From Bryobacteraceae bacterium (lineage in GTDB: Bacteria; Acidobacteriota; Terriglobia; Bryobacterales; Bryobacteraceae): a DNA stretch of 42,319 nt. The notes under the pieces are model-generated. The model was not told where the DNA came from. It saw nothing but the letters and a program-made list of their open reading frames with translations, and ran no database searches. The stretch is from NCBI GenBank assembly GCA_019187195.1, contig JABAQT010000095.1, positions 1-42,319 of the forward strand. Reading direction: 5' to 3'. Shown here piece after piece: positions 1-13,422 of this stretch; position 1 is the first letter of the stretch, and the number at the start of each line of letters is the position of its first letter. A program made the position numbers and the translations under genes.

Positions 1-2
1 CC

Positions 3-1037
3 CAGTCCCCGAACGGCGCGGTGCGCGTGGCCGTGATCGGAGTGGGCAACCGCGGAGCCTATCTCCTGCGCCACGTCCTGAATGTGCCCGGCGTTCAAGT
101 CGTGGCGCTGTGCGACCTCGACGCCGCGCGCCTGGCCGCCGCCGCGAAGACCGCCTCGGAGAAGGGACACCATCCGCGAACCTACGCTGATTTCCGCAAG
201 ATGCTCGACGCAGGCAGGGATATCGACGCCGTCCTCATCGCAACGCCCGTCGATACCCACAAGATGATCACTATCGCCGCGCTCGAAGTGGGCAAGAACG
301 TCTACTGCGAAAAACCCATGGCCGTGAAGCCCGAGGATGTGCGCCTGATGGTCAATGCCGCTCACTCCGCCAAGGGAATCTTCCAGGCGGGATTCCAGTT
401 GCGCCATGACCCCAATCGCCAAAGAGCCATCCAGTTCATCCACCAGGGCGGCATCGGCAGGGTGCTGTATATGCACGGCACGCGCCATACCGGTGACCTG
501 CCGCGGGGAACGCCGTGGTATTTCGACCGCGCCCGGTCCGGCGACAACATTGTCGAACAGGCCTGCCACATCCTCGATCTGTTCGTGTGGGCGGCCGGCG
601 GCCCTCCCCTCCGCGCATTCGGCTCCGGAGGCATCAATCTCTACAGGAATCAGCCCCCCGGCCGCACCACCATGGACAACTACAGCGTCATCTATGAATT
701 CCCGAATGACGTGCGCGTGAACTTCAGCCACATCTACTTTGATCCGGCGGGCTTCTCCGGAATCAAGGAAAGAGTATGGGGCGAAAAGGGAGCAATCGAT
801 CTGGCCGCCGCCTCCTGGACCGAACTCGGCGGGAGGAACGAGGTGAAACTCGATACCCCGGATGCGGGCAAGGACTCCACCTATCAATCGCTCGCGGCCT
901 TCATCTCCAATGCGCGCGGCAGGAAAAAGCCGCTCAACAATGCCGATTCCGCCCGCCTGTCGACCCTCGTCGCCATGATGGGCCGCAAGTCGATCTACGA
1001 AAAGCGAATCGTAACCTGGAAGGAAATGGATGTCTGA
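3..1037 (+). CDS. Gfo/Idh/MocA family oxidoreductase, 5' end outside window
   Basis: This is an NAD(P)-dependent sugar or inositol-type oxidoreductase. The N-terminal Rossmann fold shows the dinucleotide loop VIGVGNRG, followed by the typical EKPMA motif near residue 95. The C-terminal part looks like the usual alpha/beta substrate domain. A GTG at 21 could start translation, but the frame stays open to the left edge and reads QSPNGA just before the Rossmann strand. Exported acidobacterial members usually have such a linker after a Tat signal peptide, so I infer the true start lies upstream of the window. The stop overlaps the start of the rhodanese gene by 8 bases, which suggests translational coupling. 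The substrate cannot be told from sequence. Confidence 0.85.
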   Translation, partial: QSPNGAVRVAVIGVGNRGAYLLRHVLNVPGVQVVALCDLDAARLAAAAKTASEKGHHPRTYADFRKMLDAGRDIDAVLIATPVDTHKMITIAALEVGKNVYCEKPMAVKPEDVRLMVNAAHSAKGIFQAGFQLRHDPNRQRAIQFIHQGGIGRVLYMHGTRHTGDLPRGTPWYFDRARSGDNIVEQACHILDLFVWAAGGPPLRAFGSGGINLYRNQPPGRTTMDNYSVIYEFPNDVRVNFSHIYFDPAGFSGIKERVWGEKGAIDLAAASWTELGGRNEVKLDTPDAGKDSTYQSLAAFISNARGRKKPLNNADSARLSTLVAMMGRKSIYEKRIVTWKEMDV

Positions 1038-1413
1038 AATAATCACACGCGGACGCTTTCTGTCATGCCTGCTCGCCGCCGCGGCCCTGGCGGAAAAAAA
1101 GACAAAACAGATCACCAGCGAAGAACTCGAAGCCCTCCTCAAACGCCACGTCTTCCTGCTCGACGTGCGCGAGCCGAAGGAACTGCGCGAAGCCGGAGCC
1201 ATCAAGGGTTACGTCAACATCCCGCTCGGCCAGTTGGAAAGCCGCCTTTCCGAAGTGCCCAGGGATAAGACCATCGTCACCATCTGCGCCAAGGGCGTGC
1301 GCGCCGAAAAGGCGGCGGACATCCTCGTTAAGCACGGCTACAAGGTCGCGGGAGCCTGCGGAATCACGGAATGGAAGGAAAAGAAAAAACCCGTCGTCTA
1401 CCCCGCCAGGTAG
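1030..1413 (+). CDS. Single-domain rhodanese-like protein, possibly exported
   Basis: This 127-residue protein is one rhodanese domain, a fold that carries sulfane sulfur on a catalytic cysteine. The entry motif LLDVREPKE and the active-site loop CAKGVRA (cysteine in a C-x-x-G-x-R arrangement) are both visible, so it should be catalytically competent. The first 20 or so residues (FLSCLLAAAALA) are hydrophobic and could be a signal peptide, which would place it in the periplasm. It starts inside the last codons of the upstream oxidoreductase. It ends one base before the convergent membrane-protein gene. The sulfur donor and acceptor are unknown. Confidence 0.85.
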   Translation: MSEIITRGRFLSCLLAAAALAEKKTKQITSEELEALLKRHVFLLDVREPKELREAGAIKGYVNIPLGQLESRLSEVPRDKTIVTICAKGVRAEKAADILVKHGYKVAGACGITEWKEKKKPVVYPAR

Positions 1414-1414
1414 C

Positions 1415-3544
1415 TCACCCCTTGAACTTAAGCAACTCCTCGCTCAGCGTGTTCACGCTGTTCGTGATCCGGTCCGTCTCCACGTTCACCAGCGCGTAAC
1501 GTTCCGTCAGCGCGTCCCCCGATTGCGTCAGCCGGTAGTGGTCCTCCCGCAGATCCGGCAGCCACTCCGCCGTCAGCGCCGATCCCCGCAGCGCCGCCGC
1601 CTGGTAGTACAACGTCAACTCCACGTGGTCGGCGAACGGCCGGAATGCCTCCCGCGCCGGAACCGGATGGCTGCTCGCCAAACCCGCCTCCAGCGCCATC
1701 ATCGCGTGCGCCATGCGGTGTGAACTCGCCATCATCGCGTTCCACGATGCCATCGTCCTGGCGCTCGTCCCCGGCTCCGTGCTCAATCGCTCGAGAGATG
1801 CCTCCATGTTCGACCGCGCCAGCCTCCCCGCCAGCCTCGCCCGCTCCAGTTCGTGCCGCAATCCCGCTTCCGGCTTCACATAACTCGCCCGCACCAGCCG
1901 GAAGTACTCCCTATAGGCGTCCAGCATCTTCGCCATCATCTCCCGTACCTGCGTCCGCTCCCAGGTCGGCCATAGCCAGTAGGCCAGCACCGCCACCGCT
2001 CCCCCCAGCGCCGTGTTCCATGCCCGCGCCGCCATCACCTCCCCCGGCGATACCCCCGTCATCGCGATAAACAGCACCACGAACGCCGTCACCCCCGTCA
2101 CGAAGATCCCGTAGTTCGCCGCCCCCACGCTGCGCAGCAGGAACATCAGCGCCGCTATCAGCATCACCTGCACCCACGCCGTCGAAGGAGCCAGGTGGAA
2201 CAACCCCGTCGCCACCACCAGCCCCACAAACGTCCCCACCAATCGCAACAGCCCCCGGCTCAACGTCGCCGTGAAATCCGGCTTCAGGACAATCGCAATC
2301 GTCATCGGAATCCAGTACGACCGCTCCAACTCAATCCCCCTCCCCAAAGCCAATCCCGCCCCCACGCACACCGCCATCCGGATCGCATGCCGGCTCGCCG
2401 CCGAATCGAGACTCAGGTTCGCCCGCAGCGTCGCCACCGTGCTCCCCAGCCGCAGCCTCCACGGCCGCCGCGCCTCTTTCCTCGCGTACGCCTCCATCCC
2501 CGCCGGTGTCGCATACGCCGTCATGTCCACCGCCGAACGCAACTGCCCCGCCAGCGCGTCCATCTGTGAGCGCGCATCGGAAAGCATCGCCGCCGCCTCC
2601 GCCTGCAACCCGGCCCTCGATCGCAGGGCCTCGCTCATCCGCCGCAACTCCCGCAACTCCTCCGGAGCCGCCTCCATCGGAACCCCGTTCCTTAGCGACT
2701 CTCCGATCGATCCCAGCAGGTACGCCCCCGCCTCGAAAAATCGCCCCAGTATCCCGATCTCCTCCGCGCCCGGCCACTCCCGCTCCAGCCTCGCCCGCAA
2801 CCGGCCAAGCGCCACCATCCCCAACCGTATCCGCTCCGCCTGGTTCAGCAGGCTCCGGTAGCGCTCCGCCTCCACCGAGTAATCATGCGCCAGCGCCCCT
2901 ATCTCCTCCTGCGCGTGCGTGCTCTGCGCGCTCGCCGGCGGCGCTTCCGCCGCGCTCACCCGCGCCGCCGCCACGCGCGACATCTCGTCGTACAACTCTC
3001 CCAGCGCCCTCCGCTCCGGTCCGTACCGCCGCAGCGGCCAGAACGCCAGCGCCAGGCCTGTCTGAAACACTCCGCCCGCCGCCGCCAGAAATCCCGAAGC
3101 CGCCGCGTGCTCCACCGGCAACGCGTTCGCCTGGTACACGATCAACGTCACCAGGCTGATCACCCCCACGTCCGCCGCCGACGCGCTCAGCGCCACCATC
3201 ATCCCCGCCCCAAACCCCAGCAAACCCGCCGTCGCCGCCGCAACCAGATCGCTGTGCCCGCTCAATCCCCCCGCAAACACCGCGATCCCCACCATCACGC
3301 TCGCCGCCAGCATCCGCGCCGCCCGCTGCCGGTACGGCCCGTGACTGTCCGTGAACGAGACGTTCAGCGCCCCCGTCGCCACCGCGATCCCCACCGCCGC
3401 CTCGCCCGACACCACTCCCGCCGCCAGCGGCAAACCCACCCCCAGCGCGCTCCGCAGCGCCAGCCACGGCGTGATCTTCTCCGGCTGGTACCGGATGATG
3501 CTTTGCCAGAATGCCGCCCTGAAATTCGGCTCTTGCCGCTCCAC
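1415..3544 (-). CDS. FUSC family membrane protein (aromatic acid exporter-like)
   Basis: The 709-residue product has the two-halved layout of the FUSC/YccS/AaeB group. Several hydrophobic helices lie at residues about 25-170, then a long polar, partly helical region at about 175-370. A second bundle of helices follows at about 385-525, and then a soluble C-terminal tail. The second bundle contains the ERSYWIPMTIAIVLKPDF segment typical of FUSC domains. Members are thought to export aromatic carboxylates or stress metabolites; the substrate here is unknown. The GTG start lies three bases after the stop of the zinc-ribbon gene, with TAGGAC just ahead of it, so the two are probably co-translated. 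It converges on the rhodanese gene with a one-base gap. Confidence 0.85.
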   Translation of the reverse strand: MERQEPNFRAAFWQSIIRYQPEKITPWLALRSALGVGLPLAAGVVSGEAAVGIAVATGALNVSFTDSHGPYRQRAARMLAASVMVGIAVFAGGLSGHSDLVAAATAGLLGFGAGMMVALSASAADVGVISLVTLIVYQANALPVEHAAASGFLAAAGGVFQTGLALAFWPLRRYGPERRALGELYDEMSRVAAARVSAAEAPPASAQSTHAQEEIGALAHDYSVEAERYRSLLNQAERIRLGMVALGRLRARLEREWPGAEEIGILGRFFEAGAYLLGSIGESLRNGVPMEAAPEELRELRRMSEALRSRAGLQAEAAAMLSDARSQMDALAGQLRSAVDMTAYATPAGMEAYARKEARRPWRLRLGSTVATLRANLSLDSAASRHAIRMAVCVGAGLALGRGIELERSYWIPMTIAIVLKPDFTATLSRGLLRLVGTFVGLVVATGLFHLAPSTAWVQVMLIAALMFLLRSVGAANYGIFVTGVTAFVVLFIAMTGVSPGEVMAARAWNTALGGAVAVLAYWLWPTWERTQVREMMAKMLDAYREYFRLVRASYVKPEAGLRHELERARLAGRLARSNMEASLERLSTEPGTSARTMASWNAMMASSHRMAHAMMALEAGLASSHPVPAREAFRPFADHVELTLYYQAAALRGSALTAEWLPDLREDHYRLTQSGDALTERYALVNVETDRITNSVNTLSEELLKFKG

Positions 3545-3547
3545 GTC

Positions 3548-3814
3548 CTAGTATTCGTACCAGTCCGAATGCGCCGGCCATCCGTTGCACGAGTGGCACT
3601 GCGTCACCTTCCACTGGTGCAGGCACGATGGACAAATGCCCCCGGTGTCGAACGTGTGCCATGCATGCCCGCAGAGGCAACCCCACAGATCCTCCGCCGA
3701 CGGTCTCCACTCGCACAGCGGACAGCGGATCCGCGGCCCCGTTAACTGCGTCCGCTGCCTCTGCTTTTCCCTCTCCCGCAACAGCGGCCGCCGCGTCGTC
3801 CTCGTGTTTCTCAT
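3548..3814 (-). CDS. Small cysteine-rich zinc-ribbon protein of unknown function
   Basis: The 88-residue product has a basic N-terminus and then several metal-binding pairs: C31-x2-C34, C46-x-C48 with H50 and H53, C61-x2-C64 and C73-x2-C76. This is enough to bind two zinc ions in a RING- or double-ribbon-like fold. A GGGAGG ribosome-binding site sits about 8 bases before the ATG, which together with the patterned cysteines supports a real gene. It lies immediately upstream of the FUSC membrane protein and is probably cotranscribed with it. I recognise the general pattern (CPxC, WxCxCGxxWxTF, CPxC, TQCxxC, DWY) as a conserved small bacterial protein but know no function. Confidence 0.75.
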   Translation of the reverse strand: MRNTRTTRRPLLREREKQRQRTQLTGPRIRCPLCEWRPSAEDLWGCLCGHAWHTFDTGGICPSCLHQWKVTQCHSCNGWPAHSDWYEY

Positions 3815-3961
3815 GCGAACGCCTCCCTTATCATCGATAGCCTCCCCCTTCCGCCGGAGAGGCCCCTTCCCTCAACCTCACCTGAGCGATTGTATCAGCC
3901 CTCCCTTCGGGTTTGGAATTACTATTAGATGTACTTATTTTTTGAAGGCTTCATTTTTTGC

Positions 3962-3990
3962 TGGACTTATATCACACACCCCGCTATACT
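3962..3990 (+). promoter_or_regulatory. Probable sigma-70-type promoter of gltBD
   Basis: TGGACT (3962-3967, four of six matches to TTGACA) is separated by 17 bases from TATACT (3985-3990, five of six matches to TATAAT). It lies in the AT-rich island and would start transcription near 3997, giving a leader of about 150 bases before gltB. Unlike many other genes here, gltB is therefore not leaderless. Confidence 0.5.
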
Positions 3991-4006
3991 ACAAAAACTA
4001 CCCCTC

Positions 4007-4068
4007 GAGGGAACCTTTCATCCGTTCCCTCCTGTCCACGGCTCGCTGATCGCCGCCTCCTCGCGGCG
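4007..4068 (+). promoter_or_regulatory. Two hairpins in the gltB leader
   Basis: GAGGGAAC (4007-4014) and GTTCCCTC (4024-4031) form a perfect 8-base inverted repeat with a 9-base loop. CGCCGC (4051-4056) and GCGGCG (4063-4068) form a second stem with a 6-base loop. Both lie between the predicted transcription start and gltB. They could be an operator, an attenuator or simple leader structure. No T-run follows, so a classical terminator is unlikely. Confidence 0.4.
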
Positions 4069-4145
4069 CCCGGCTCGTTCAGCGTCCCGGTTTCTCGCAT
4101 GGGGACCCGCCGGCCCCCGCTTTAGAAAGTTTCGAGGTGTACCCA

Positions 4146-8724
<4,579 letters not shown>

Positions 8725-8732
<8 letters not shown>

Positions 8733-10173
8733 AATTACCGGCTTCCTTGAATATCAGCGCGAAGTCCCCCAGCGCCGTCCCGTCGAGACCCGCGTCAACG
8801 ACTACTTCGATATCTATCAGCCCTCGCCCCTCGAAACCGCCTCCCGCCAGGGAGCCCGCTGCATGGATTGCGGCGTCCCCTTCTGCCACACCGGATGCCC
8901 CGTCAACAACATCATTCCCGACTGGAATGACCTCGTCTACCGCGGCCGCTGGCGCGACGCCATCCGCGTGCTCCACTCCACCAACAACTTCCCCGAATTC
9001 ACCGGACGCATCTGCCCCGCTCCCTGCGAAGCCGCCTGCGTCCTCGGCATCCATGAGCCGCCCGTCTCCATCAAGCTCATCGAGCGCGCCATCATTAGTC
9101 ACGCCTGGGACCAGGGCTGGATCACCCCCGAACCCGCCCCCCGCGCCACGGGAAAGCGCGTCGCCGTCATCGGCTCCGGCCCCGCCGGCCTCGCCGCCGC
9201 CCAGCAGCTCGCCCGCGCCGGCCATTCCGTCGAGGTCTTCGAAAAAGCCGATCGCATCGGCGGCCTCCTCCGCTATGGCATCCCCGATTTCAAACTCGAA
9301 AAACACCACATCGACCGCCGCCTCGAACAGATGGCCGCCGAGGGCGTCAGGTTCCACACCAGCGCCTACGTCGGCACGGCCATCCCCATCGAAGATCTCA
9401 GAAATGAGTTCGACGCCATCCTCATCGCCATCGGAGCCGAATCCCCCCGCGATCTCCGCGTCCCCGGCCGCGAACTCAATGGCATCCACTTCGCCATGGA
9501 TTTCCTCCCCCAACAGAACAAGAGAGTCGCCGGTGACAGCGGCATCGTCTCCGATCCCACGCGCCTCTCCGCGCCCATCCTCGCCACCGCCAAACACGTC
9601 ATCATCATCGGCGGCGGCGACACCGGAGCCGACTGCCTCGGAGTATCCCACCGCCACAAGGCCGCTTCCGTCCACCAGTTCGAAATCATGCCCATGCCGC
9701 CCCCCGAGCGCGCCGCCTCCACCCCCTGGCCGCTCTGGCCCCTCATGCTGCGCCAGGAAAGCTCGCATGAGGAAGGCGGCGTCCGCGGCTGGAGCATGAA
9801 TACCACTCACTTCAGCGGCGATGAGCAGGGCAACGTCACGAAACTGCACGGCGTCAAAGTCGGTCCACCGCCCGGCTTCGCCCCCATCCCCGGCTCCGAA
9901 TTCTCCATGGACGCCGGTCTCGTCCTCCTCGCCATGGGCTTCCTCGGCCCGCGCCGCGCAGGTCTCATCTCGGCCCTCGAACGCCATGGCCTGCAACTCG
10001 ACCAGCGCGGCAACATCGTCGCTGACGGCAACTACATGTCCGCCATTCCCGGCGTCTTCGCCGCCGGAGACGCCCGCCGCGGACAGTCCCTCGTCGTCTG
10101 GGCCATCGCCGAAGGCCGCAAAGCCGCTCGCGGCATCGATCAGTACCTGATGGGCGAAACCCGCCTCCCCTGA
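8725..10173 (+). CDS. gltD: Glutamate synthase, small (beta) subunit
   Basis: This 482-residue subunit oxidises NADPH and feeds electrons through FAD and iron-sulfur clusters to GltB. The N-terminal cluster domain shows CMDCGVPFCHTGC (Cys46, 49, 54, 58) and CPAPCEAAC. The FAD-binding loop VIGSGPAG and the NADPH-binding loop IIGGGDTG are both present. The start is fixed by AGGAGG (8713-8718) seven bases before ATG 8725, although the frame is open further upstream. Its start overlaps the gltB stop, so the two subunits are probably translationally coupled for equal amounts. Confidence 0.97.
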
Positions 10174-10190
10174 TCCGGCAGACGCCGGAT
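10173..10190 (+). terminator. Hairpin at the gltD stop codon, possible terminator
   Basis: ATCCGGC (10173-10179) and GCCGGAT (10184-10190) pair perfectly across a 4-base loop directly after the gltD stop. There is no T-run immediately behind it; the first T-rich bases (attttcc) are about 20 bases further on. It may end or stabilise the gltBD transcript. Confidence 0.4.
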
Positions 10191-10312
10191 TCGCGGTCAC
10201 CACCCAGCGAAATTTTCCTAAGCTCCCTATCAGCAAGCGCTTCCAGCGTTTCTCCGCCCTCCCGCGCCTCGTCCCGCCACCCCTCCCGTTCTACACTCGC
10301 GCTCGAGGTTAT

Positions 10313-10939
10313 ATGTCTTCTATCAGCCAGGCCCATAGCGACGCCGCTCGCATCAACGGAACCCGGTCCCACGGCCCCATCACCCCCGAGGGCAAAGCGC
10401 GCTCCTCTCAAAACGGCCGCGTTCACGGCTTCACCGCCTCCCGCATCGTCTTTCAAACCCCTGAGGAACAGCGGGACTACGATGCCCTCCTCGCCGAATA
10501 TACCGCCGCCCTCAAACCCGAGGGCGTTGTCGAACTCGACTCCTTCCACCAGCTCATTCACGCCGCCTGGCGTCTTCGCAATCTCGCCATCGCCGATGCC
10601 CGCCTCTACGAAAAAGCCGGCGGGGATCCCCTGCTCAGCGAAGACCCCGAAATCGAAAAGCGCGCCGCCCTTCTCCACCGCTACCGCACCACCGCCGAAC
10701 GCGCCTACACGCGCGCCCTCAACCAGTTGAAATCCCTCCAGAACAATCGCCTCTACCACGAGCAGTTCTCCCATCTCCTCCCGCCCGAAGCCCCGCCCCT
10801 GGCCAACGCGGAGCGTTTTTCCGCCCGAACCCAAGCCAACCTCCGCAATGAACTCGCTGGCGCCGTCAAACAAGCCAGGGAAGAGACGAAAGGCTTCTCC
10901 GCCGCCATCGAGGACATGTTCAAGCAGTTCAAAAAGTAA
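10313..10939 (+). CDS. Conserved hypothetical with GPITPEGKARSSQN motif
   Basis: The 208-residue soluble protein begins with an Asn/Gly/Ser-rich segment, INGTRSHGPITPEGKARSSQN followed by HG, near residues 14-39. The rest is predicted helical and charged, with coiled-coil-like stretches at about 50-130 and 150-208. This motif (N-G-x-x-S-x-GP-x-TPEGK-x-x-S-x-x-N-x-x-x-HG) marks a family I know to be recurrent and uncharacterised in acidobacterial and planctomycete genomes. The ATG has GAGG (10305-10308) ahead of it and a TACACT -10 candidate at 10292-10297. No cysteine pairs, signal peptide or catalytic motif is visible. It is followed by the kinase gene on the same strand. Confidence 0.7.
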   Translation: MSSISQAHSDAARINGTRSHGPITPEGKARSSQNGRVHGFTASRIVFQTPEEQRDYDALLAEYTAALKPEGVVELDSFHQLIHAAWRLRNLAIADARLYEKAGGDPLLSEDPEIEKRAALLHRYRTTAERAYTRALNQLKSLQNNRLYHEQFSHLLPPEAPPLANAERFSARTQANLRNELAGAVKQAREETKGFSAAIEDMFKQFKK

Positions 10940-11113
10940 CCGGACCCGCCCAAAATTCGCACGCCGCGCCGCCCCATGCCCCACTCCACACTCCTACTCT
11001 GCCTGCTCCCGGCCCTTTTCAGGCTCCCACTCCGCCGGGAACATGGGAGAATGGCTCTGGCTGGACGCTTCAACAATCCGTCGAGCCGGTTTCCGCTCCA
11101 TGGGTATCTGATC

Positions 11114-13360
11114 ATGATCCCGGGCTTCACCATCCTCTCGGTGCTCGGCTCCGGCGGTTCGAGCACCGTCTACAGCGCCATCCGGCGCGTCGATGCGGCC
11201 GATCAGCGCGTGGCTGTGAAAGTCTTTCACGCCCACCGTCTCGGACCCGATGCCCGCCGCCGCTTCGAGCGCGAGCAGCGCGTGCTCGCCTCCTTCAACC
11301 ATCCCGCCATCGTTCGTTTCCTCGACGCGGGCATCACCAGCGAGGACCGCCCTTATCTGGTCATGGAGGAAGTCCAGGGCTCCCCCATCACGGACCACTG
11401 CGACCGCGCCCGCCTGAGCGTCGCCGAAAGGCTTCGCCTCATCGCCGATGCCTGCCGCGCGCTCCATCACGCCCACGGCCGCTTGATCGTCCACCTCGAT
11501 CTGAAGCCCTCCAACATCCTCGTCACCGCCGACGGACAGGTGAAACTCCTCGACTTCGGAACATCGAAGCTCCTCGATGACACGGGCTCTCTCACCGTGA
11601 CCCAGCAGATCACTCCGCTCTACGCAAGCCCCGAGCGATTGCGCGGCGAGCCCGGCTCGGTCGCCAGCGACATCTTCAGCCTCGGCCTCACCCTCGCCGA
11701 ACTCCTCTGCGGAGCCTGGCCCTTTGCCGGCCGCGACTCCGTTTCCGCCCTCGCCGGCCGCGCCCACGGAGCCCAGGAAATTCGCCAAATGGCCGCCCTC
11801 GTCACCCCGCAAGCCGCGAAACTGCGAAGCACTTCCCTCGATCGGCTCCGCAAGACCCTGACGGGAGACCTGCAGGCCATCTGCTCCAGGGCCCTCGCCC
11901 ACGACCCCTCCGAGCGCTATGCCTCCATGGCCGAACTGCTCGAGGATATCCGCCGCTACCACGCCGGCGAGGCTGTGCTTGCCCATCCTCCCGGCTTCCT
12001 CTACCGCATTCGCAAGTTCGCCCGCCGGAACACCGCCATCCTGGCCGTCACCGTAGCCGCCTTCTGTGCCCTTGCCGCCGCCGGAGCCTATGCGTACAGA
12101 GAGCGTATCCGGGGAACGCAACGCCTCGAGGAAGCGCGCGCCATGGCCAACTACCTCCTCTTCGATCTCTACGACCGTATCAATGAACTGCCCGGCTCCA
12201 CCTCCGTCCGCGCCCGCATGGCCCGCCAGGCCCAGACCCACCTCGACCGCCTCGCCGGAATGGCCGGAGCCGACTCGGATTTGTGGCTCGAAGCCGCCGC
12301 CGGCTACAACCGCCTTTCCGCCATCCTCGGCGTCTCCGGCTCCTCGAGCGTGGGACAGACCCAGTCCGCCGAGGACAACCTCTTGAAGGCGCGCCGTCTC
12401 ATCGACCGTATTCTGGCCGAGAATCCCCACCACCGGCAGGCCCTGCTCGAGCGCGCCTCCAACGCTTTGCTCCGCGCCAAGCTCCAGAACTGGAACCGCC
12501 GCAACTCCGCCGCCGCCCTCCCGCTGATCAATCAGGCCCGGCGCGACCTTGACGCCACCCGCCAGATCAAGGATCCCCCCTGGCTCCGCCTGTCTTCGTC
12601 ACTCGCGCAGCAGGAAGCCGACCTCGCCGAGAACGGCCGCAACTTCGGCGAAGAGGCGCGAATCACCGCCGCCGCCCTCGCCGAACTCGTGAACTGGCCC
12701 GACCATCTGCGCTCGGGCGAAGACTATCTGCTGCGCCTCGTGGCCATCCTGAAGCGGCGCGGCAATGCCGCCTACTACCAGGACGACTATTCCGCTGCTC
12801 TAACCTCCTTCCACGAGGCGTACAAGCAGTTGCAAAGCTTCGATTCCCAGCACCCCAACCGGCCCGATGTCCTCTACGCCCTGATGGACATGACCTACCA
12901 GATGGCGTACGTCTACGGCGAACTCCATCAGCCCTCCCAAATGCTCGACAGCACCCTCGAGAGCCTCCGCGTCGCGGAAAAACTCATCGGGTTCGACGGC
13001 GAAAACCAGGCCCTGCGCCGCTCTTACTGGAACAAGCGCCAGGCGCTCGCGGAAAGTCTCGGCGCCCTTGGCCGCTTCGACGAGGCCCTCCGCGAACAGG
13101 AGGCGGTGCGAAAGGCGCGCGAAGCCGCCCATTCCTCACAACCCGATTCCACCCTCGCCGCCGAAGACGTCCGGATCAGTGGGGCCGTTTTCGCCGATCT
13201 CCTCTCCAAGGCCGGCCGCATCGATCGCGCCTGCTCCGAAGCTCGCCGCACACTCGAAGCTTCGCGCGCCCTGCACCAGTCCGGCGGCATGACCGCCAAG
13301 AACTGGTCCGAACAGCAGCGCATTCTCAACCCGATTCTCCGCCAGTGTCCCTCGAACTGA
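11114..13360 (+). CDS. Membrane-anchored Ser/Thr protein kinase with TPR-like C-terminus
   Basis: The N-terminal kinase domain covers residues about 1-270: glycine loop GSGGSSTVY, catalytic lysine in VAVKVF, catalytic loop HLDLKPSNIL, DFG, and YASPERL in the activation segment. The catalytic loop has HLD instead of HRD. One membrane helix follows near 300 (ILAVTVAAFCALAAAGAYAY). The remaining 400 or so residues are helical and probably sit outside the membrane as a TPR-like sensor or scaffold. The start is uncertain. The frame is open from ATG 10976, with another ATG at 11051, but none has a good ribosome-binding site. I chose 11114 because the kinase fold begins there. Confidence 0.85.
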   Translation: MIPGFTILSVLGSGGSSTVYSAIRRVDAADQRVAVKVFHAHRLGPDARRRFEREQRVLASFNHPAIVRFLDAGITSEDRPYLVMEEVQGSPITDHCDRARLSVAERLRLIADACRALHHAHGRLIVHLDLKPSNILVTADGQVKLLDFGTSKLLDDTGSLTVTQQITPLYASPERLRGEPGSVASDIFSLGLTLAELLCGAWPFAGRDSVSALAGRAHGAQEIRQMAALVTPQAAKLRSTSLDRLRKTLTGDLQAICSRALAHDPSERYASMAELLEDIRRYHAGEAVLAHPPGFLYRIRKFARRNTAILAVTVAAFCALAAAGAYAYRERIRGTQRLEEARAMANYLLFDLYDRINELPGSTSVRARMARQAQTHLDRLAGMAGADSDLWLEAAAGYNRLSAILGVSGSSSVGQTQSAEDNLLKARRLIDRILAENPHHRQALLERASNALLRAKLQNWNRRNSAAALPLINQARRDLDATRQIKDPPWLRLSSSLAQQEADLAENGRNFGEEARITAAALAELVNWPDHLRSGEDYLLRLVAILKRRGNAAYYQDDYSAALTSFHEAYKQLQSFDSQHPNRPDVLYALMDMTYQMAYVYGELHQPSQMLDSTLESLRVAEKLIGFDGENQALRRSYWNKRQALAESLGALGRFDEALREQEAVRKAREAAHSSQPDSTLAAEDVRISGAVFADLLSKAGRIDRACSEARRTLEASRALHQSGGMTAKNWSEQQRILNPILRQCPSN

Positions 13361-13422
13361 ATCCGCCCCCGCCCGGGCCGTTCCGCCCGCCGCCACATGA
13401 ATCGCCGTCTGGCCTCGAGCGC

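Larger units (their letters stand above)
3815..4145. other. AT-rich intergenic region between divergent genes
   Basis: This gap of about 330 bases separates the zinc-ribbon gene (minus) from gltB (plus). Bases about 3905-4000 are clearly richer in A and T than the rest of the window. They hold the best gltB promoter candidate, and two perfect inverted repeats follow in the presumed 5' leader. I see no open frame with a ribosome-binding site and no known riboswitch consensus. A minus-strand TACAAT at 3889-3894 is a weak candidate -10 box for the zinc-ribbon gene. Confidence 0.7.
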
